From positions 1 through 6,630 of the forward strand of contig DHOL01000007.1 in assembly GCA_002410755.1 (NCBI GenBank): 6,630 bases of DNA, in the 5' to 3' direction. Made by a program: the position numbers and the translations under genes. The notes beneath the pieces are model-generated. The model saw nothing but the letters and a program-made list of their open reading frames with translations. It searched no databases and was not told the origin of the DNA. The DNA is from Ruminococcaceae bacterium UBA5391 (lineage in GTDB: Bacteria > Bacillota > Clostridia > Oscillospirales > Acutalibacteraceae). Positions 1 to 5,063 of the stretch are shown here, piece by piece. The stretch's first letter is position 1. Each line of letters starts with the position of its first letter.

Positions 1-797
1 CCTGTGCCGCCGCCGCTTGCAACGGAGAAATACTTTTTATTGTTTTCATTGCACCACTTCTTGTAGGTGCCAGCGACAAGGTGCTGGAAGCGTACCGGGT
101 TTGTCGAGTTGCCAGTAATGGAAACATCCACACCCTCATGCTTCATGATTGCAACGCCTTCACGCACGTCATTTGCACCGTAGCACTTTACAGCAGCGCG
201 CTCGCCCTCGGAGAATGCGCGGGTTTCGACAATCTTCAGTTCATCATTAAAGAAATCGTAATCTGTCTTTACATAGGTAAAGCCATTAATCCGGGAGATA
301 ATATAAGCAGCGTCCTTGCCGAGGCCATTCAAAATTACGCGTAGCGGTTTCTTGCGGGCAGAGTTTGCGGAGCGGGCGATGCCGATGGCACCTTCCGCAG
401 CAGCAAAGGATTCGTGTCCGGCGAGAAAGCAGAAGCACTGTGTCTCGTCGCGCAGGAGCATTGCACCGAGGTTGCCGTGGCCCAGGCCGACTTTGCGCAG
501 TTCCGCAACAGAGCCGGGGACAGTAAAAGCTTCAAGGCCGATCCCAATTTTTTCGGCGGCTTCCGAGGCGGACTTCACACCGGTCTTAAGGCCAATAGCA
601 CAGCCAAGGGTGTAAGCCCAGACAGCGTTGTCAAACGCAATCTGCTGAACACCCTTCACAATTTTTTCAGGGTTTACACCCTTTGAAAGGCACAGGCTGC
701 GTGCCTCTTCGAGGCTGCCAAGGCCATACTCGGAAAGACACTTCTCGATTTTGGCCATTCTTCTTTCTTTTCCTTCAAACATGACGTCGTTAGCCAT
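1..797 (-). CDS. GGGtGRT family protein, 3' end cut by window edge
   Basis: The biochemical role is unknown to me; the family is named for a conserved GGGtGRT motif, occurs in anaerobes and is recurrently paired with a NifU-like scaffold gene. The minus strand is open for 265 codons from ATG 797 and runs off the window without a stop. The last visible residues are SVASGGGT followed by the first two bases of a glycine codon, so the window ends inside the signature motif. From memory the family is about 330 residues, so roughly 65 are missing. The start is supported by AAGGAGG at 807-813, nine bases upstream. Visible features include a Gly/His-rich stretch LGHGNLGAMLLRDE (104-117), a Cys pair CFC (121-123), and AGHES (126-130), which could bind metal or a cluster (inference). 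No signal peptide or membrane segment is apparent, so it is probably cytosolic. It lies 23 bases behind the scaffold gene and should share its transcript. Confidence 0.88.
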   Translation of the reverse strand, partial: MANDVMFEGKERRMAKIEKCLSEYGLGSLEEARSLCLSKGVNPEKIVKGVQQIAFDNAVWAYTLGCAIGLKTGVKSASEAAEKIGIGLEAFTVPGSVAELRKVGLGHGNLGAMLLRDETQCFCFLAGHESFAAAEGAIGIARSANSARKKPLRVILNGLGKDAAYIISRINGFTYVKTDYDFFNDELKIVETRAFSEGERAAVKCYGANDVREGVAIMKHEGVDVSITGNSTNPVRFQHLVAGTYKKWCNENNKKYFSVASGGGT

Positions 798-820
798 TTC
801 GCTTGTCCTCCTTGCAGGCC

Positions 821-1513
821 TTATTCTTCACGCGGATCAATGTATTTTACCGCGTTGTCAAACTGACCATATTTTCCTATATTTTTCTTATAAGCGTCGT
901 TCGGGTTCATGCCGTGGCGGATGTCTTCCATCATTTTACCAAGGCGGACGAACTGATAGCCGATGACCTCATTGTTCTTGTCCAGCCCCAATTTCAGGAC
1001 ATAGCCTTCGGTCATTTCAAGGTAGCGCACGCCTTTTGCACCGGTGCTGTACATGGTCCCAATCTGAGAGCGCAGGCCTTTGCCGAGATCCTCAAGCCCT
1101 GCGCCAATCGGCAGGCCGCCTTCGGAAAACGCAGTCTGGCTGCGGCCGTAAACAATCTGCTTAAATAGCTCCCGCATGGCAACATTGATTGCATCACAGA
1201 CAAGGTCGGTGTTGAGGCATTCAAGGATAGTCTTGCCAGGCAGAATTTCAGCGGCCATGGCTGCCGAATGAGTCATGCCGGAGCAGCCAATCGTTTCCAC
1301 AAGGGCTTCCTGCACAATACCTTCCTTAATGTTAAGAGTAAGCTTGCAAGCCCCCTGCTGCGGTGCGCACCAGCCGACACCATGAGTCAAGCCGGAAATA
1401 TCTTTGATATCATAAGCCTTTACCCATTTTCCCTCTTCCGGAATCGGTGCGGGGCCATGTTTCGGGCCCTTTGCGACGACACACATATTTTCCACTTCTG
1501 CGGAATAATTCAT
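821..1513 (-). CDS. NifU/IscU-like iron-sulfur cluster assembly scaffold protein
   Basis: A 230-residue protein resembling the NifU N-terminal/IscU scaffold family, on which Fe-S clusters are built before transfer to target proteins. Two family motifs are visible: GVGWCAPQQGACKL (45-58, Cys49 and Cys56) and IGCSGMTHSAAMAAE (75-89, Cys77), the latter matching the GCG-S-A-x-A-S region of IscU. Other cysteines are Cys11, Cys99 and Cys106. The usual third ligand motif near the end of the fold is not seen; that region reads SEGGLPIGAGLEDLGKG (130-146). A C-terminal segment of about 80 residues (YLEMTEGYVLKLGLD onward) exceeds the roughly 130 residues of IscU. The start at 1513 is chosen over an upstream ATG at 1549 because AAAGGAG (1521-1527) sits seven bases before it and the promoter places the transcript start near 1551. 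It is the first gene of an operon with the GGGtGRT gene. Cytosolic; cluster loading itself is inferred. Confidence 0.88.
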   Translation of the reverse strand: MNYSAEVENMCVVAKGPKHGPAPIPEEGKWVKAYDIKDISGLTHGVGWCAPQQGACKLTLNIKEGIVQEALVETIGCSGMTHSAAMAAEILPGKTILECLNTDLVCDAINVAMRELFKQIVYGRSQTAFSEGGLPIGAGLEDLGKGLRSQIGTMYSTGAKGVRYLEMTEGYVLKLGLDKNNEVIGYQFVRLGKMMEDIRHGMNPNDAYKKNIGKYGQFDNAVKYIDPREE

Positions 1514-1557
1514 ATCGGTACTCCTTTCGGTTTTTCTGATTTTCCACAACTTTCCCC

Positions 1558-1586
1558 ATTATACTGGATTCGGGGCGGCGTTTCAA
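1558..1586 (-). promoter_or_regulatory. Sigma-A promoter of the scaffold/GGGtGRT operon
   Basis: Read on the minus strand, TTGAAA (1586-1581) is followed after exactly 17 bases by TATAAT (1563-1558). This is a near-perfect housekeeping promoter. The predicted transcript start is around 1551, giving a leader of about 38 bases that contains the ribosome binding site at 1521-1527. No operator-like palindrome overlaps it, so strong, largely constitutive expression is a reasonable inference. Confidence 0.75.
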
Positions 1587-1654
1587 CATAATAATTAAAT
1601 TTTTAACAGGCATGGCAGTCCCTTTTAAGGGGAAATTAGCAAATGCTGTGATTT

Positions 1655-1677
1655 TTCAAAGAAATCTTTTCTTTGAA
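1655..1677. promoter_or_regulatory. Palindromic operator candidate in front of pta
   Basis: A perfect 10-bp inverted repeat, TTCAAAGAAA and TTTCTTTGAA, separated by TCT. It overlaps the -35 position of the pta promoter (-10 at 1690-1695), where a bound repressor would block RNA polymerase. Its core CAAAG-N9-CTTTG recurs with identical spacing at 2933-2951 in front of the AraC-type gene. I do not recognise it as a known operator consensus (it does not fit cre, Rex, Fur/PerR or LexA boxes as I know them). Confidence 0.5.
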
Positions 1678-1695
1678 TCGGCAAAGCGCTATAAT
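1667..1695 (+). promoter_or_regulatory. Probable pta promoter
   Basis: A perfect -10 box TATAAT lies at 1690-1695. The hexamer 17 bases upstream is TTTTCT (1667-1672), a weak -35; TTGAAT at 1673-1678 is closer to consensus but only 11 bases away. The weak -35 lies within the palindrome at 1655-1677, which suggests regulated rather than constitutive use. The transcript would start near 1702, leaving about 70 bases of leader before ATG 1773. Confidence 0.55.
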
Positions 1696-1772
1696 AAAAG
1701 GGCTACAGTTTTGCCGGACGGCATGACTGCGGAAGCGTCTGAACAAGATTTGAACAAGAGAGGATGTTACTC

Positions 1773-2768
1773 ATGGATTTTATTGGGAAAATGGTCCATC
1801 GTGCGATGGCTGACAAAAAAACTATTGTCCTCCCGGAAGGGACCGACCGCCGTGTTGTCACGGCGGCGGCAGAAGCGCTGAAGCGCGGCATTGCAAATAT
1901 TATCCTTCTCGGCAATGAGAAAGAAATCAAGACCGCTGCCGAAGGGCTGGATATCTCTGGAGCCAAAATCGTCGATCCAGCGAACACCCCGCTGCACGAC
2001 GACTATGCCAAGACTTTCTATGAACTGCGCAAGGCAAAGGGCATTACTCCGGAAAAGGCTGACGAAATGATGCGCGACCTGACTTATTTTGGCGTCATGA
2101 TGGTCAAGAAAGGCGCTGCGGACGGCATGGTGTCCGGGGCGTGCCATTCTACGGCCAACACGCTCCGCCCTGCCCTCCAGATTATCCGCACAGCACCGGA
2201 TGCCAAGCTCGTCTCCAGCTTTTTCCTCGTTTCTGTGCCGGACTGCCAATATGGGGAAAACGGGACTTTCGTTTTTGCAGACTGCGCCTTAAACATCAAC
2301 CCTGACCCGGAAAAATTGTCCGAAGTTGCGATCGCTTCGGCAAAGTCGTTTAAAGCTATTGTTGAAGCGGAGCCGAAGGTTGCCATGCTTTCGTTCTCCA
2401 GCCACGGGAGCGGCAAAGACGCCTCCGTTGATAAAGTCGCCGAAGCGGTAAAGATTGCAAAGGAGAAGGCCCCAGGTCTTCTCCTTGACGGCGAGCTTCA
2501 GGCGGATGCTTCCCTCGTACCATCCGTCGGTGCTTTTAAAGCACCGGGCAGCCCGGTTGCCGGACATGCCAATGTACTCGTTTTCCCGGACCTTAACTGC
2601 GGCAATATTGGTGTCAAACTTGTTGAACGCCTCGCGAAAGCCAGTGCCTATGGCCCAATCCTTCAGGGCATTGCAAAACCGGTCAACGACCTTTCCCGCG
2701 GATGCAAGGCCGAGGATATTGTCGGTGTAATCGCAATCACTGCGGTTCAGGCACAACTGCACTCTTAA
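1773..2768 (+). CDS. pta: Phosphate acetyltransferase (phosphotransacetylase)
   Basis: Interconverts acetyl-CoA plus phosphate and acetyl phosphate plus CoA, the first step of the cytosolic acetate fermentation branch that yields ATP with acetate kinase. The 331 residues form one PTA_PTB domain, the normal length of the short monofunctional class without the N-terminal regulatory part of the enterobacterial enzyme. Recognisable family segments are DKKTIVLPEGTDRRVV near the N-terminus, GMVSGACHSTANTLRPALQII in the first half, SSHGSGKDASVDKV, and NVLVFPDLNCGNIGVKL. The C-terminal NDLSRGCKAEDIVG holds Ser308, Arg309 and Asp315, matching the active-site Ser309, Arg310 and Asp316 of the Methanosarcina thermophila enzyme. 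ATG 1773 is preferred over in-frame ATG 1764 because GAGAGG (1758-1763) is nine bases upstream of it and the family N-terminus starts MDFI. No ackA follows; a terminator comes right after, so the gene is monocistronic here. The divergent neighbour is the Fe-S scaffold operon. Confidence 0.96.
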   Translation: MDFIGKMVHRAMADKKTIVLPEGTDRRVVTAAAEALKRGIANIILLGNEKEIKTAAEGLDISGAKIVDPANTPLHDDYAKTFYELRKAKGITPEKADEMMRDLTYFGVMMVKKGAADGMVSGACHSTANTLRPALQIIRTAPDAKLVSSFFLVSVPDCQYGENGTFVFADCALNINPDPEKLSEVAIASAKSFKAIVEAEPKVAMLSFSSHGSGKDASVDKVAEAVKIAKEKAPGLLLDGELQADASLVPSVGAFKAPGSPVAGHANVLVFPDLNCGNIGVKLVERLAKASAYGPILQGIAKPVNDLSRGCKAEDIVGVIAITAVQAQLHS

Positions 2769-2784
2769 ACCTGCAAGCCGGTGC

Positions 2785-2843
2785 GGCCCGGCCGGAAAAC
2801 GAACACCCTTTTTGAGATGTCTGCTTTCCCGGCCGGGCCTTTT
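2785..2843 (+). terminator. Intrinsic terminator after pta
   Basis: GGCCCGGCCGG (2785-2795) pairs perfectly with CCGGCCGGGCC (2829-2839). The stem continues with AAA/TTT after one bulged C, encloses a loop of 26 bases, and is followed by TTTTCT. It begins 17 bases after the pta stop. The large loop and short U-run are less than ideal, but the 11-bp GC-rich stem and position make termination likely. It also separates pta from the regulator gene downstream. Confidence 0.75.
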
Positions 2844-2931
2844 CTGGTTCTGTCATAGCAGAATACAGCTTTACACAATGGAAATCCTGTAAAAAATATT
2901 TCTCTTGAAAAATTTTCTCATCTTATAAAGG

Positions 2932-2952
2932 GCAAAGGATATAATCCTTTGC
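2932..2952. promoter_or_regulatory. Palindromic operator candidate upstream of the AraC-type gene
   Basis: A perfect 9-bp inverted repeat around ATA (arms at 2932-2940 and 2944-2952; left arm GCAAAGGAT). The inner core CAAAG-N9-CTTTG at 2933-2951 is identical in sequence and spacing to that at 1657-1675 in front of pta. There is no U-run after it, so it is not a terminator. It sits about 24 bases upstream of an extended -10 promoter at 2976-2984. It also contains the string TATAAT (2940-2945), but no suitable -35 for that was found. Confidence 0.5.
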
Positions 2953-2975
2953 AAGAAATAATCCGGCTTAGTGGA

Positions 2976-2984
2976 TGTTATAAT
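2976..2984 (+). promoter_or_regulatory. Extended -10 promoter of the AraC-type gene
   Basis: TG-T-TATAAT (TGnTATAAT) is a perfect extended -10 element. No good -35 lies 17 bases upstream; TTGCAA at 2949-2954 is 24 bases away. Extended -10 promoters can work without a -35. The predicted transcript start is near 2991, about 40 bases before ATG 3031. This excludes translation from the GTG at 2971 on this transcript and supports the shorter start. Confidence 0.5.
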
Positions 2985-3012
2985 AAATTTGTATGGCATG
3001 GATGCCAACGGA

Positions 3013-3019
3013 AGGGGGG
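3013..3019 (+). promoter_or_regulatory. Ribosome binding site deciding the AraC-type start
   Basis: The purine run AGGGGGG, followed by an A, stands 11 bases before ATG 3031. Neither GTG 2971 nor ATG 2998 has a comparable purine-rich site. This is the main evidence for the shorter protein. Confidence 0.6.
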
Positions 3020-3030
3020 AATATTTTGAA

Positions 3031-3948
3031 ATGTCGGAGTATGGGGCACTGACACCGGAAAAGGTGGTTGAAATACAGGACATTGTCACAGTCCATTATT
3101 TTGAATATACCAGTGATTTCTTTTTCCCCGGTGAAGCTCACGATTTTTGGGAATTCCTTTACGTTGACAAAGGACGCGTAGAAGTAGCGGCCGGCGACAA
3201 GAACTTTATCCTGAAAAAAGGAATGGCCATTTTTCATAAGCCGTATGAGTTCCATAAGCTTTGGGCAGATGGCGTTGTTGCGCCGAACCTGGTTGTTGTT
3301 TCGTTCCACTGCAGCTCGCCTGCGATGAAGTTCTTTGAAAACAGGATCCTTTCGCTCGACGACCAACAACGGGATCTGCTTGGCATAATCCTTGAGGAAG
3401 CCGAGGCTGCATTTTCTTCCAATCTTGCCGATCCAAGCCTGAAGAGGCTTACACGCGAAAGCAATGCCCCATTTGGGGCGGAGCAGGTAATTACCGTGAG
3501 TTTGGAGCTTCTGCTTATCAGCCTGATTCGCAGGGGAGTCGCTGGGAGCACGCGCATCACCTCCACAATTTGTGAGCAGGCGCAGCAGGACACCTTCGCT
3601 GCTGTTGTCGGGTACCTGAACCGGAATATTGGCCGGAAGATTACGCTTGGTGATGTTTGCCGTGACAATCTCTGCGGTTGCTCCATGCTCCAGAAGATTT
3701 TCCGTGAAAAAACGGGCGGCGGTGTAATGGAATACTTCGGGAAAATGAAAATCAGCCGCGCAAAGCAGGAAATCCGGGAAGGGAAAAAAAATTTTACCCA
3801 GATTGCAAATGGTCTGGGCTATTCCTCCATTCAATATTTTTCGCGTCATTTTAAAAAAATAACGGGTATGACACCTTCGGAATACTCTTCTTCTGTAAAG
3901 CTGGTTGCGGAAAATGAGAAAAAATGCCCGATCCTTCTGGATCGCTGA
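3031..3948 (+). CDS. AraC-family transcriptional regulator with N-terminal cupin-type sensor domain
   Basis: A 305-residue DNA-binding regulator. The N-terminal part (about 15-100) looks like the AraC-type cupin ligand-binding barrel: HDFWEFLYVDKGRVEV (38-52), then KKGMAIFHKPYEFHKL (62-77), the His-containing pattern common in sugar-responsive members. The C-terminal about 100 residues (190-289) form the double helix-turn-helix: KITLGDVCRDNLCGCSMLQKIF (203-224) and FTQIANGLGYSSIQYFSRHF (255-274), ending in the family signature KKITGMTPSEY (275-285). The open frame extends back to GTG 2971, with ATG also at 2998, but neither has a ribosome binding site. ATG 3031 has AGGGGGG (3013-3019) 11 bases upstream, and the promoter lies inside the extension. 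It stands 185 bases upstream of the nucleotidyltransferase/kinase pair on the same strand, so control of that operon in response to its sugar is the likely role (inference). Most relatives are activators. Confidence 0.92.
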   Translation: MSEYGALTPEKVVEIQDIVTVHYFEYTSDFFFPGEAHDFWEFLYVDKGRVEVAAGDKNFILKKGMAIFHKPYEFHKLWADGVVAPNLVVVSFHCSSPAMKFFENRILSLDDQQRDLLGIILEEAEAAFSSNLADPSLKRLTRESNAPFGAEQVITVSLELLLISLIRRGVAGSTRITSTICEQAQQDTFAAVVGYLNRNIGRKITLGDVCRDNLCGCSMLQKIFREKTGGGVMEYFGKMKISRAKQEIREGKKNFTQIANGLGYSSIQYFSRHFKKITGMTPSEYSSSVKLVAENEKKCPILLDR

Positions 3949-3956
3949 GCATTTTT
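3919..3956 (+). terminator. Possible terminator hairpin overlapping the end of the AraC-type gene
   Basis: AAAAATGC (3920-3927) can pair with GCATTTTT (3949-3956), with an inner GATCC-TTCT-GGATC hairpin (3930-3943) and a small unpaired interval between the two stems. The stop codon TGA (3946-3948) lies inside the structure. The U-run is part of the stem rather than after it, so it is a weaker candidate than the other terminators. If it works, the sugar operon downstream relies on its own promoter. Confidence 0.4.
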
Positions 3957-4026
3957 GCTGCCGAAGGAAAATTATTTGTGCAAAAAATGTGGCAGAAAGG
4001 GTATTTATTTTATTTTGCCTATCCGA

Positions 4027-4032
4027 TAGAAT
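4027..4032 (+). promoter_or_regulatory. Weak -10 candidate for the sugar-nucleotide operon
   Basis: TAGAAT differs from TATAAT at one position. The hexamer 17 bases upstream is TTTATT (4004-4009), a poor -35, as expected for a promoter that needs an activator. The transcript would start near 4039 and include the whole structured leader at 4061-4117. The call is tentative because the region is AT-rich. Confidence 0.3.
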
Positions 4033-4060
4033 AAAACTGTTACAAAAAAATTGAAAAATC

Positions 4061-4117
4061 GGCACCCGCCGATGAGTCGGATTGGAGTGCCTAAGGGAAC
4101 GGCGGAAAGCCGTCCGG
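4061..4117 (+). promoter_or_regulatory. Structured 5' leader of the nucleotidyltransferase/kinase operon
   Basis: In a GC-rich island within AT-rich sequence, GGCAC (4061-4065) pairs with GTGCC (4087-4091) around an inner hairpin CCGA-TGAG-TCGG (4069-4080). A second hairpin follows, ACGGC-GGAAA-GCCGT (4099-4113). An alternative pairing exists: CCGCCG (4066-4071) with CGGCGG (4100-4105). It would break the second hairpin and the inner hairpin, or form a pseudoknot with the outer stem. The ribosome binding site AAAGGAG (4118-4124) begins immediately after. I do not recognise a known riboswitch class, and chance pairing in GC-rich sequence is possible. Confidence 0.35.
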
Positions 4118-4133
4118 AAAGGAGAATTGATTC

Positions 4134-5063
4134 ATGAAAGAGCCTGTTCTTGTTGTTATGGCCGCCGGAATGGGAAGCCGGTATGGCGGACTGAAACAGA
4201 TCGACCCTGTTGGTGACAATGGAGAAATTATTATCGACTTTTCTCTCTATGATGCTGTTCATGCTGGATTTAAGAAAGTCGTTTTTCTAATTAAGCGGGA
4301 TATTGAGGCGGATTTTAAAGAAATTATCGGGAACCGGATGTCAAAAATCGTAGACGTCCGCTATGCCTATCAGGAGTTGGATGCTTTACCAAAGGGCTGC
4401 GCTGTCCCGGCTGTCCGTAAGAAACCGTGGGGGACTGCACATGCGGTCCTCTGTTGCCGTGACCAGATTGATGCACCATTTGCCGTCATCAATTCTGACG
4501 ATTACTATGGCCGCGAAGCGTTCCGCCTTATCTATAATTATCTTGCACATATGGAGAATCCAATGAGCCCGCATTACGCGATGATAGGCTATCAGCTGGA
4601 AAACACGCTGACTGAAAACGGCCATGTAGCCCGCGGAGTCTGCAGTGTTTCTCCGAATGGGTACCTTTCAGATATTCACGAACGCACCCATATTGAAAGG
4701 CGTAACGGTGGTGCCGCCTATACGGAAGATGACGGCAAGACCTGGGTAATGATTCCGAAAGGCAGTACCGTTTCCATGAATCTCTGGGGTTTTTCCGAAG
4801 CCATCCTTGGCGAAATTGAAAACGGTTTTTCTGATTTTTGGAAAAATGAAGTCTCTGTAAATCCGGAAAAGGCGGAATATTTCCTGCCATCCGTTGTGGA
4901 TGCACAGCTCAAGGCCGGTACGGCAGATGTCCGCGTACTGCATACGCCGGACCGCTGGTATGGCGTAACCTACCGGAAAGACAAGCCTGTTGTAGTAGAA
5001 GCTATGCGCCGGCTGAAAGCGGAAGGCTTTTATCCGGCCGACCTCTGGGAGGAAACAAAATGA
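4134..5063 (+). CDS. Sugar-1-phosphate nucleotidyltransferase family protein
   Basis: A 309-residue cytosolic enzyme of the NTP_transferase (Rossmann-like, GT-A-type) superfamily, predicted to join a nucleoside triphosphate and a sugar 1-phosphate into a nucleotide sugar, releasing pyrophosphate. The nucleotide-binding loop AAGMGSRYGGLKQ (10-22) corresponds to the GxGxR...PK signature of the family, with Lys21 in the place of the conserved lysine. KPWGTAHAV (97-105) matches the base/ribose contact segment, and NSDDYYG (120-126) carries the metal-binding aspartates. No C-terminal left-handed beta-helix repeats are visible, so it lacks an acyltransferase domain like that of GlmU. The start at 4134 has AAAGGAG (4118-4124) nine bases upstream. 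Its stop overlaps the next gene's start (ATGA), so the two are translationally coupled. The kinase partner suggests the substrate is a HexNAc or hexose 1-phosphate; the exact sugar and whether UTP or another NTP is used cannot be told from sequence. Confidence 0.85.
   Translation: MKEPVLVVMAAGMGSRYGGLKQIDPVGDNGEIIIDFSLYDAVHAGFKKVVFLIKRDIEADFKEIIGNRMSKIVDVRYAYQELDALPKGCAVPAVRKKPWGTAHAVLCCRDQIDAPFAVINSDDYYGREAFRLIYNYLAHMENPMSPHYAMIGYQLENTLTENGHVARGVCSVSPNGYLSDIHERTHIERRNGGAAYTEDDGKTWVMIPKGSTVSMNLWGFSEAILGEIENGFSDFWKNEVSVNPEKAEYFLPSVVDAQLKAGTADVRVLHTPDRWYGVTYRKDKPVVVEAMRRLKAEGFYPADLWEETK

Noticed and set aside
81..686. Three plus-strand open frames of 87-99 codons across the left edge.
   Set aside because: They lie opposite the GGGtGRT gene, whose minus-strand frame stays open for the full 797 bases and reads into the family motif.
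1620..1631. Small palindrome CCCTT-TT-AAGGG between the divergent promoters.
   Set aside because: It is only five base pairs per arm, overlaps neither promoter's core elements, and is not repeated elsewhere in the window as far as I can see.
1612..1881. An 89-codon plus-strand frame spanning the pta promoter and start.
   Set aside because: It overlaps the pta promoter and the beginning of pta in another frame, has no good ribosome binding site, and gives a low-complexity product.
2940..2945. TATAAT inside the palindrome as an alternative -10 for the AraC-type gene.
   Set aside because: The nearest -35-like hexamer, TTGAAA at 2905-2910, is 29 bases away, too far, and there is no TGn extension. 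The element at 2976-2984 is better.
2971..3030. A 20-residue N-terminal extension of the AraC-type protein from GTG 2971.
   Set aside because: There is no ribosome binding site before it, and the extended -10 promoter (2976-2984) lies inside it. ATG 3031 has AGGGGGG upstream.
2968..4065. A 365-codon open frame on the minus strand exactly opposite the AraC-type gene.
   Set aside because: Its translation shows no recognisable domain, and it has no ribosome binding site or promoter that I can see. The plus-strand gene has clear AraC-family motifs, a ribosome binding site and a promoter, so this is an antisense shadow.
4061..4117. Hammerhead ribozyme or guanidine (ykkC) riboswitch in the leader, prompted by CGATGAG and GGAAAGCC strings.
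   Set aside because: The hammerhead core CUGAUGA is not intact and the stems are not in the right order. The conserved ykkC core strings are absent.
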